DNA of 64,000 nt from assembly GCA_033782935.1 (NCBI GenBank), contig JAWQEG010000710.1:4712001-4776000 (forward strand). The letters are read 5' to 3'. Origin of the DNA: Petrolisthes cinctipes (taxonomy: Eukaryota > Arthropoda > Malacostraca > Decapoda > Porcellanidae). This document shows, in pieces, positions 1-8,401 of this stretch. The notes beneath the pieces were generated by a model that was given only the letters and a program-made list of their open reading frames with translations, did not search any database and had not been told where the DNA came from. Position numbers and translations under genes: made by a program. The first letter of the stretch is position 1; each line of letters starts with the position of its first letter.

Positions 1-130
1 AATATCGGCTAAAAACATGCTGAAAATCGATCTTTTAGGTGCCAAAAAGTCGATATCTCAAATTCAGTCCAAAAACACACGAAAATTCGATATTTAGGGG
101 TCCCAGAAGCGATCTGTACATGCCTACTCA
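1..130 (+). repeat. Partial C monomer at the left window edge
   Basis: This is the 3' 130 bp of a 148-bp C monomer whose start lies just before the window. It carries the C hallmark: the GTCGATAT-CTCAAATT junction that lacks the 29-bp segment found in A and B. It has the private variants ATATCGGC and AACACACG, which recur at the same phase 2,004 bp downstream (from 2005), marking the start of a block duplication. Confidence 0.95.
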
Positions 131-307
131 GTGTTAAAGTATTTTCAAAATACATGCTCAAAACATACTGAAAATCGATCTTTTAGGTGCACAAAAGTCG
201 ATATGTGCATGCATCTTCAGTACCCGTTTATATCTCAAATTCAGGCTCAAAACACCCGAAAATTCAATATTTTGGGGTCCCAGAAGCAATCTGTACATGC
301 CTACTCA
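131..307 (+). repeat. Monomer A1 (177 bp), reference copy
   Basis: Diagnostic bases are CATGCTCAAAAC near position 23, GGTGCACAAAAGTCG near 56, GCATGCATCTTCAG near 80, and a 3' half reading AGGCTCAAAACACCCG ... TTCAATATTTTGGGGTCCC. From about position 107 to its end A1 is indistinguishable from B, while its 5' half belongs to A. A1 therefore looks like an A/B chimera produced by gene conversion or unequal exchange (inference). This particular copy has TTAAAG instead of TTAGAG at its start. Confidence 0.9.
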
Positions 308-483
308 GTGTTAGAATATTTTCAAAATACAGGCCCAAAACATGCTGAAAATCGATATTTTAGATGCCCAAAGTCAATATGTGCATGTATCTTCTGTACC
401 CGTTTATATCTCAAATTCAGGCTCAAAACACCCGAAAATTCAATATTTTGGGGTCCCAGAAGCAATCTGTACATGCCTACACA
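308..483 (+). repeat. Monomer B1 (176 bp), reference copy
   Basis: B1 is recognised by CAGGCCCAAAACATGCTG, CGATATTTTAGATGCCC, AAAGTCAATATGTGCATG (one base shorter than A here) and TATCTTCTGTACCCG. It ends in CTACACA before the next GTG. Sites that read TCGAT, TTCGAT and AGCGAT in A2 read TCAAT, TTCAAT and AGCAAT in B1, all CpG to CpA changes. Many later B1 copies lack 10 bp at the 3' end. Confidence 0.9.
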
Positions 484-631
484 GTGCTAGAAAATTTTCA
501 AAATATAGGCTAAAAACATGCTAAAAATCGACATTTTAGGTGCCAAAAAATCGATATCTCAAATTCAGTCCCAAAACACCCGAAAATTCGATATTTAGAG
601 GTCCCATAAGGTATCTGTACATGCCTACTCC
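484..631 (+). repeat. Monomer C1 (148 bp), reference copy
   Basis: C1 starts GTGCTAGA and carries GGCTAAAAACATGCTA, CGACATTTTAGG, CCAAAAAATCG, and TTTAGAGGTCCC followed by an AAGGTATCTG end. Relative to A it lacks 29 bp between GATAT and CTCAAATT. The missing segment in A is bounded by ATAT on both sides, as expected for slippage or microhomology-mediated loss. This copy has CCCATAAGG where most have CCCAGAAGG. Confidence 0.9.
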
Positions 632-808
632 GTGTTAGAGTATTTTCAAAATACAGGCCAAAAACATACTGAAAATCGATCTCTTAGGTGCCCAAAAGTC
701 GATATGTGCATGCATCTTCTGTACCCGTTTATATCTCAAATTCTGGCCTTAAACACCCGAAAATTCGATATTTTGGGGTCCCAGAAGCGATCTGTACATG
801 CCTACTCC
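632..808 (+). repeat. Monomer A2 (177 bp), reference copy
   Basis: A2 is recognised by CAGGCCAAAAACATACTG, GGTGCCCAAAAGTCG, CATCTTCTGTACCCG, TTCTGGCC(C/T)TAAACACCCG, TTCGATATTTTGGGG and AGAAGCGATCTG. A consensus A2 carries about seven CpG sites and about 41% G+C by hand count, so CpG is not depleted in this monomer. This copy has CGATCTCTTAGG instead of CGATCTTTTAGG, a private variant shared with several A2 copies to about 16.9 kb. Confidence 0.9.
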
Positions 809-984
809 GTGTTAGAGTATTTTCAAAATACAGGCCCAAAACATGCTGAAAATCGATATTTCTGGTGCCCAAAGTCAATATGTGCATGTATCTTCTGTAC
901 CCGTTTATATCTCAAATTCATGCTCAAAACACCCGAAAATTCAATATTTTGGGGTCCCAGAAGCAATCTGTACATGCCTACTCA
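809..984 (+). repeat. Monomer B2 (176 bp), reference copy
   Basis: B2 resembles B1 but carries CGATATTTTTGGTGCCC (or GGCGCCC) instead of TTTTAGATGCCC, and in most copies AAAATTCAGG after the start inverted repeat, which breaks that repeat's symmetry. It usually ends CTACTCA rather than CTACACA. This particular copy retains AAAATACAGG and has TATTTCTGG, and is repeated at 2813 with the same variants. Confidence 0.9.
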
Positions 985-1132
985 GTGCTAGAATATTTTC
1001 AAAATATAGGCTAAAAACATGCTAAAAATCGATCTTTTAGGTGCCAAAAAGTCGATATCTCAAATTCAGTCCCAAAACACCCGAAAATTCGATATTTAGG
1101 GGTCCCAGAAGCGATCTGTACATGCTTACCTC
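985..1132 (+). repeat. Monomer C2 (148 bp), reference copy
   Basis: C2 shares the 29-bp deletion of C1 but carries CGATCTTTTAGG, CCAAAAAGTCG, TTTAGGGGTCCC and AAGCGATCTG. It closes the A2-B2-C2 trimer. Its A-tracts (monomer positions about 17, 29, 40, 51 as T-tract, 62, 78, 90 and 100) are spaced mostly 10-12 bp, a pattern known to favour intrinsic DNA curvature. Confidence 0.9.
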
Positions 1133-3136
1133 GTGTTAGAGTATTTTCAAAATACATGCTCAAAACATACTGAAAATCGATCTTTTAGGTGCACAAAAGT
1201 CGATATGTGCATGCATCTTCAGTACCTGTTTATATCTCAAATTCAGGCTCAAAACACCCGAAAATTCAATATTTTGGGGTCCCAGAAGCAATCTGTACAT
1301 GCCTACTCAGTGTTAGAGTATTTTCAAAATACAGGCCCAAAACATGCTGAAAATCGATATTTTAGATGCCCAAAGTCAATATGTGCATGTATCTTCTGTA
1401 CCCGTTTATATCTCAAATTCAGGCTCAAAACACCCGAAAAATCAATATTTTGGGGTCCCAGAAGCAATCTGTACATGCCTACTCAATGCTAGAATATTTT
1501 CAAAATATAGGCTAAAAACATGCTAAAAATCTATCTTTTAGGTGCCAAAAAGTCGATATCTCAAATTCAGTCCCAAAACACCCGAAAATTCGATATTTAG
1601 GGGTCCCAGAAGCGATGTGTACATGCCTACTCCGTGTTAGAGTATTTTCAAAATACAGGCCAAAAACATACTGAAAATCGATCTTTTTGGTGCCCAAAAG
1701 TCGATATGTGCATGCATCTTCTGTACCCGTTTATATTTCAAATTCTGGCCCTAAACACCCGAAAATTCGATTTTTTGGGGTCCCAGAAGCGATCTGTACA
1801 TGCCTACTCCGTGTTAGAGTATTTTCAAAATTCAGGCCCAAAACATGCTGAAAATCGATATTTTTGGTGCCCAAAGTCAATATGTGCATGTATCTTCTGT
1901 ACCCGTTTATATCTCAAATTCAGGCTCAAAACACCAGAAAATTCAATATTTTGGGGTCCCAGAAGCAATCTGTACATGCCTACTCAGTGCTAGAAAATTT
2001 TCAAAATATCGGCTAAAAACATGCTGAAAATCGATCTTTTAGGTGCCAAAAAGTCGATATCTCAAATTCAGTCCAAAAACACACGAAAATTCGATATTTA
2101 GGGGTCCCAGAAGCGATCTGTACATGCCTACTCAGTGTTAAAGTATTTTCAAAATACATGCTCAAAACATACTGAAAATCGATCTTTTAGGTGCACAAAA
2201 GTCGATATGTGCATGCATCTTCAGTACCCGTTTATATCTCAAATTCAGGCTCAAAACACCCGAAAATTCAATATTTTGGGGTCCCAGAAGCAATCTGTAC
2301 ATGCCTACTCAGTGTTAGAATATTTTCAAAATACAGGCCCAAAACATGCTGAAAATCGATATTTTAGATGCCCAAAGTCAATATGTGCATGTATCTTCTG
2401 TACCCGTTTATATCTCAAATTCAGGCTCAAAACACCCGAAAATTCAATATTTTGGGGTCCCAGAAGCAATCTGTACATGCCTACACAGTGCTAGAAAATT
2501 TTCAAAATATAGGCTAAAAACATGCTAAAAATCGACATTTTAGGTGCCAAAAAATCGATATCTCAAATTCAGTCCCAAAACACCCGAAAATTCGATATTT
2601 AGAGGTCCCATAAGGTATCTGTACATGCCTACTCCGTGTTAGAGTATTTTCAAAATACAGGCCAAAAACATACTGAAAATCGATCTCTTAGGTGCCCAAA
2701 AGTCGATATGTGCATGCATCTTCTGTACCCGTTTATATCTCAAATTCTGGCCTTAAACACCCGAAAATTCGATATTTTGGGGTCCCAGAAGCGATCTGTA
2801 CATGCCTACTCCGTGTTAGAGTATTTTCAAAATACAGGCCCAAAACATGCTGAAAATCGATATTTCTGGTGCCCAAAGTCAATATGTGCATGTATCTTCT
2901 GTACCCGTTTATATCTCAAATTCATGCTCAAAACACCCGAAAATTCAATATTTTGGGGTCCCAGAAGCAATCTGTACATGCCTACTCAGTGCTAGAATAT
3001 TTTCAAAATATAGGCTAAAAACATGCTAAAAATCGATCTTTTAGGTGCCAAAAAGTCGATATCTCAAATTCAGTCCCAAAACACCCGAAAATTCGATATT
3101 TAGGGGTCCCAGAAGCGATCTGTACATGCTTACCTC

Positions 3137-3627
3137 GTGTTAGAGTATTTTCAAAATACATGCTCAAAACATACTGAAAATCGATCTTTTAGGTGCACAA
3201 AAGTCGATATGTGCATGCATCTTCAGTACCTGTTTATATCTCAAATTCAGGCTCAAAACACCCGAAAATTCAATATTTTGGGGTCCCAGAAGCAATCTGT
3301 ACATGCCTACTCAGTGTTAGAGTATTTTCAAAATACAGGCCCAAAACATGCTGAAAATCGATATTTTAGATGCCCAAAGTCAATATGTGCATGTATCTTC
3401 TGTACCCGTTTATATCTCAAATTCAGGCTCAAAACACCCGAAAATTCAATATTTTGGGGTCCCAGAAGCAATCTGTACAGTGCTAGAATATTTTCAAAAT
3501 ATAGGCTAAAAACATGCTAAATATCGATCTTTTAAGTGCCAAAAAGTCGATATCTCAAATTCAGTCCCAAAACACCCGAAAATTCGATATTTAGGGGTCC
3601 CAGAAGCGATCTGTACATGCCTACTCC
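3137..3627 (+). repeat. Reference 491-bp trimer (A1 - B1 with 10-bp deletion - C3)
   Basis: Starts are A1 at 3137, B1 at 3314 and C at 3480, and the next A is at 3628. The B1 monomer is 166 bp because CTGTACATGCCTACTCAGTGC is shortened to CTGTACAGTGC, a 10-bp loss at a short CA microhomology. The following C has CTTTTAAGTGCC (C3), a variant that most often accompanies this deletion. This is the first of 43 occurrences of the 10-bp deletion I counted in the window. They are much commoner in the right half, so the 491-bp unit has spread as a cassette. Confidence 0.9.
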
Positions 3628-4629
3628 GTGTTAGAGTATTTTCAAAATACAGGCCAAAAACATACTGAAAATCGATCTTTTAGGTGCACAAAAGTCGATA
3701 TGTGCATGCATCTTCTGTAAACGTTTATATCTCAAATTCTGGCCCTAAACACCCGAAAATTCGATATTTTGGGGTCCCAGAAGCGATCTGTACATGCCTA
3801 CTCCGTGTTAGAGTATTTTCAAAATTCAGGCCCAAAACATGCTGAAAATCGATATTTTTGGCGCCCAAAGTCAATATGTGCATGTATCTTCTGTACCCGT
3901 TTATATCTCAAATTCTGGCTCAAAACACCCGAAAATTCAATATTTTGGGGTCCCAGAAGCAATCTGTACATGCCTACTCAGTGCTAGAATATTTTCAAAA
4001 TATAGGCTAAAAACATGCTAAAAATCGATCTTTTAGGTGCCAAAAAGTCGATATCTCAAATTCAGTCCCAAAACACCCGAAAATTCGATATTTAGGGGTC
4101 CCAGAAGCGATCTGTACATGCCTACTCCGTGTTAGAGTATTTTCAAAATACATGCTCAAAACATACTGAAAATCGATCTTTTAGGTGCACAAAAGTCGAT
4201 ATGTGCATGCATCTTCAGTACCCGTTTATACCTCAAATTCAGGCTCAAAACACCCGAAAATTCAGTATTTTGGGGTCCCAGAAGCGATCTGTACATGCCT
4301 ACTCAGTGTTAGAGTATTTTCAAAATACAGGCCCAAAACATGCTGAAAATCGATATTTTAGATGCCCAAAGTCAATATGTGCATGTATCTTCTGTACCCG
4401 TTTATATCTCAAATTCAGGCTCAAAACACCCGAAAATTCAATATTTTGGGGTCCCAGAAGCAATCTGTACATGCCTACACAGTGCTAGAATATTTTCAAA
4501 ATATAGGCTAAAAACATGCTAAAAATCGACATTTTAGGTGCCAAAAAATCGATATCTCAAATTCAGTCCCAAAACACCCGAAAATTCGATATTTAGAGGT
4601 CCCAGAAGGTATCTGTACATGCCTACTCC

Positions 4630-5268
4630 GTGTTAGAGTATTTTCAAAATACAGGCCAAAAACATACTGAAAATCGATCTCTTAGGTGCCCAAAAGTCGA
4701 TATGTGCATGCATCTTCTGTACCCGTTTATATCTCAAATTCTGGCCCTAAACACCCGAAAATTCGATATTTTGGGGTCCCAGAAGCGATCTGTACATGCC
4801 TACTCCGTGTTAGAGTATTTTCAAAATTCAGGACCAAAACATGCTGAAAATCGATATTTTAGATGCCCAAAGTCAATATGTGCATGTATCTTCTGTACCC
4901 GTTTATATCTCAAATTCAGGCTCAAAACACCCGAAAATTCAATATTTTGGGGTCCCAGAAGCAATCTGTACAGTGCTAGAATATTTTCAAAATATAGGCT
5001 AAAAACATGCTAAAAATCGATCTTTTAAGTGCCAAAAACTCGATATCTCAAATTCAGTCCCAAAACACCCGAAAAATCAATATTTTGGGGTCCCAGAAGC
5101 AATCTGTACATGCCTACTCAGTGCTAGAATATTTTCAAAATATAGGCTAAAAACATGCTAAAAATCGATCTTTTAGGTGCCAAAAAGTCGATATCTCAAA
5201 TTCAGTCCCAAAACACCCGAAAATTCGATATTTAGAGGTCCCAGAAGCGATGTGTACATGCTTACTCC
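4630..5268 (+). repeat. 639-bp A-B-C-C unit
   Basis: Monomers are A2 (4630), B with the 10-bp deletion (4807), C3-like (4973) and a second C (5121). The first C has a B-like 3' end reading AAATCAATATTTTGGGG and AGAAGCAATCTG, so it is a C/B chimera. Two consecutive C monomers break the usual A-B-C order, as expected from unequal exchange between a C and a B in their shared 3' region. Confidence 0.88.
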
Positions 5269-6260
5269 GTGTTAGAGTATTTTCAAAATCCAGGCCAAAA
5301 ACATACTGAAAATCGATCTTTTAGGTGCCCAAAAGTCGATATGTGCATGCATCTTCTGTACCCGTTTATATCTCAAATTCTGGCCCTAAACACACGAAAA
5401 TTCGATTTTTGGGGGTCCCAGAAGCGATTTGTACATGCCTACTCCGTGTTAGAGTATTTTCAAAATTCAGGCCCAAAACATGCTGAAAATCGATATTTTT
5501 GGTGCCCAAAGTCAATATGTGCATGTATCTTCTGTACCCGTTTATATCTCAAATTCAGGCTCAAAACACCCGAAAATTCAATATTTTGGGGTCCCAGAAG
5601 CAATCTGTACATCCCTACTCAGTGCTAGAATATTTTCAAAATATAGGCTAAAAACATGCTGAAAATCGATCTTTTAGGTGCCAAAAAGTCGATATCTCAA
5701 ATTCAGTCCCAAAACACCCGAAAATTCGATATTTAGGGGTCCCAGAAGCGATCTGTACATGCCTACTCCGTGTTAAAGTATTTTCAAAATACATGCTCAA
5801 AACATACTGAAAATCGATCTTTTAGGTGCACAAAAGTCGATATGTGCATGCATCTTCAGTACCCGTTTATATCTCAAATTCAGGCTCAAAACACCCGAAA
5901 ATTCAATATTTTGGGGTCCCAGAAGCAATCTGTACATGCCTACTCAGTGTTAGAATATTTTCAAAATACAGGCCCAAATCATGCTGAAAATCGATATTTT
6001 AGATGCCCAAAGTCAATATGTGCATGTATCTTCTGTACCCGTTTATATCTCAAATTCAGGCTCAAAACACCCGAAAATTCAATATTTTGGGGTCCCAGAA
6101 GCAATCTGTACAGTGCTAGAATATTTTCAAAATATAGGCTAAAAACATGCTAAAAATCGATCTTTTAAGTGCCAAAAACTCGATATCTCAAATTCAGTCC
6201 CAAAACACCCGAAAATTCGATATTTAGGGGTCCCAGAAGCGATCTGTACATGCCTACTCC

Positions 6261-6584
6261 GTGTTAGAGTATTTTCAAAATTCAGGCCCAAAACATGCTG
6301 AAAATCGATATTTTTGGTGCCCAAAGTTAATATGTGCATGTATCTTCTGTACCCGTTTATATCTCAAATTCAGGCTCAAAACACCCGAAAATTCAATATT
6401 TTGGGGTCCCAGAAGCAATCTGTACATGCCTACTCAGTGCTAGAATATTTTCAAAATATAGGCTAAAAACATGCTAAAAATCGATCTTTTAGGTGCCAAA
6501 AAGTCGATATCTCAAATTCAGTCCCAAAACACCCGAAAATTCGATATTTAGGGGTCCCAGAAGCGATCTGTACATGCTTACTCC
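6261..6584 (+). repeat. Extra 324-bp B2-C dimer
   Basis: A B2 monomer (6261) and a C (6437) follow directly after the C of the 5770 unit, with no A between. B2 carries the private AAAGTTAATATG. A matching extra dimer with the same variant is at 8078-8401. This is one of several places where B-C behaves as an insertable or deletable 324-bp module. Confidence 0.88.
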
Positions 6585-8077
6585 GTGTTAGAGTATTTTC
6601 AAAATACATGCTCAAAACATACTGAAAATCGATCTTTTAGGTGCACAAAAGTCGATATGTGCATGCATCTTCAGTACCCGTTTATATCTCAAATTCAGGC
6701 TCAAAACACCCGAAAATTCAATATTTTGGGGTCCCAGAAGCAATCTGTACATGCCTACTCAGTGTTAGATTTTTTTCAAAATACAGGCCCAAAACATGCT
6801 GAAAATCGATATTTTAGATGCCCAAAGTCAATATGTGCATGTATCTTCTGTACCCGTTTATATCTCAAATTCAGGCTCAAAACACCCGAAAATTCAATAT
6901 TTTGGGGTCCCAGAAGCAATCTGTACATGCCTACTCAGTGCTAGAATATTTTCAAAATATAGGCTAAAAACATGCTAAAAATCGATCTTTTAGGTGCCAA
7001 AAAGTCGATATCTCAAATTCAGTCCCAAAACACCCGAAAATTCGATATTTAGGGGTCCCAGAAGCGATCTGTACATGCTTACTCCGTGTTAGAGTATTTT
7101 CAAAATCCAGGCCAAAAACATACTGAAAATCGATCTTTTAGGTGCCCAAAAGTCGATATGTGCATGCATCTTCTGTACCCGTTTATATCTCAAATTCTGG
7201 CCCTAAACACCCGAAAATTCGATTTTTTGGGGTCCCAGAAGCGATCTGTACATGCCTACTCCGTGTTAGAGTATTTTCAAAATTCAGGCCCAAAACATGC
7301 TGAAAATCGATATTTTTGGTGCCCAAAGTCAATATGTGCATGTATCTTCTGTACCCGTTTATATCTCAAATTCAGGCTCAAAACACCCGAAAATTCAATA
7401 TTTTAGGGTCCCAGAAGCAATCTGTACATGCCTACACAGTGCTAGAATATTTTCAAAATATAGGCTAAAAACATGCTAAAAATCGACATTTTAGGTGCCA
7501 AAAAATCGATATCTCAAATTCAGTCCCAAAACACCCGAAAATTCGATATTTAGAGGTCCCAGAAGGTATCTGTACATGCCTACTCCGTGTTAGAGTATTT
7601 TCAAAATACAGGCCAAAAACATACTGAAAATCGATCTCTTAGGTGCCCAAAAGTCGATATGTGCATGCATCTTCTGTACCCGTTTATATCTCAAATTCTG
7701 GCCCTAAACACCCGAAAATTCGATATTTTGGGGTCCCAGAAGCGATCTGTACATGCCTACTCCGTGTTAGAGTATTTTCAAAATTCAGGACCAAAACATG
7801 CTGAAAATCGATATTTTAGATGCCCAAAGTCAATATGTGCATGTATCTTCTGTACCCGTTTATATCTCAAATTCAGGCTCAAAACACCCGAAAATTCTAT
7901 ATTTTGGGGTCCCAGAAGCAATCTGTACAGTGCTAGAATATTTTCAAAATATAGGCTAAAAACATGCTAAAAATCGATCTTTTAAGTGCCAAAAACTCGA
8001 TATCTCAAATTCAGTCCCAAAACACCCGAAAATTCTATATTTAGGGGTCCCAGAAGCGATCTGTACATGCCTACTCC

Positions 8078-8401
8078 GTGTTAGAGTATTTTCAAAATTC
8101 AGGCCCAAAACATGCTGAAAATCGATATTTTTGGTGCCCAAAGTTAATATGTGCATGTATCTTCTGTACCCGTTTATATCTCAAATTCATGCTCAAAACA
8201 CCCGAAAATTCAATATTTTGGGGTCCCAGAAGCAATCTGTACATGCCTACTCAGTGCTAGAATATTTTCAAAATATAGGCTAAAAACATGCTAAAAATCG
8301 ATCTTTTAGGTGCCAAAAAGTCGATATCTCAAATTCAGTCCCAAAACACCCGAAAATTCGATATTTAGGGGTCCCAGAAGCGATCTGTACATGCCTACTC
8401 C
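8078..8401 (+). repeat. Extra 324-bp B2-C dimer (second copy)
   Basis: This is a B2-C dimer lacking a preceding A, corresponding to 6261-6584 at an offset of 1,817 bp. It shares AAAGTTAATATG but differs by CATGCTCAAAAC in the B 3' half and TTCTATATTT in the preceding C. Confidence 0.88.

Larger units (their letters stand above)
131..1132 (+). repeat. Reference 1,002-bp hexameric HOR unit (A1-B1-C1-A2-B2-C2)
   Basis: Monomer starts fall at 131, 308, 484, 632, 809 and 985, and the next unit starts at 1133. This gives lengths of 177, 176, 148, 177, 176 and 148 bp, two 501-bp trimers. The two trimers differ at fixed diagnostic positions. Trimer 1 has CATGCTCAAAAC and GCACAAAAG in A, and its C has CGACATTTT. 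Trimer 2 has CAGGCCAAAAAC, GCCCAAAAG and CTGGCCCTAAAC in A, AAAATTCAGG in B, and CGATCTTTT in C. The same alternation continues to about 3.1 kb and reappears through much of the first 17 kb. This unit is the base form from which the later variants can be derived by deletion, BC insertion or chimerism. Confidence 0.93.
131..3136 (+). repeat. Block of three regular 1,002-bp hexamers
   Basis: Trimer starts are at 131, 632, 1133, 1634, 2135 and 2636, each exactly 501 bp apart. The sequence from 1 to about 1440 recurs from 2005 to about 3444 at an offset of 2,004 bp with shared private variants: TTAAAG at 131/2135, CCCATAAGG at about 604/2608, TATTTCTGG in B2, and the CTTACCTCG junction before 1133/3137. 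The first difference I found is at about 1441 (AAAAATC) against 3445 (AAAATTC). This indicates a recent duplication of two hexamers by unequal exchange. Confidence 0.9.

Noticed and set aside
632..808. CENP-B box-like motif around CACCCGAAAATTCGAT
   Set aside because: The reverse complement has TTCG and CGGG-like ends, but the spacing between the two conserved CG-containing parts is one base short of the nTTCGnnnnAnnCGGGn pattern. Most B and A1 copies have TTCAAT, which destroys one half. I do not call a CENP-B box.
1021..1130. Telomere-like TTTAGGGG motif in C monomers
   Set aside because: It occurs once per monomer inside a conserved block (TTTAGGGGTCCC) and is never tandem, so it is not telomeric repeat or an interstitial telomere tract.
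131..1132. Promoter or polyadenylation signals in the AT-rich parts
   Set aside because: TATA-like strings occur in every monomer by composition. There is no associated transcription unit, and the sequence gives no evidence of directed transcription.
1512..1697. Minus-strand ORFs of 60-96 codons
   Set aside because: These are reverse-strand shadows of the same repeat, with no consistent extent between copies and no recognisable motif.
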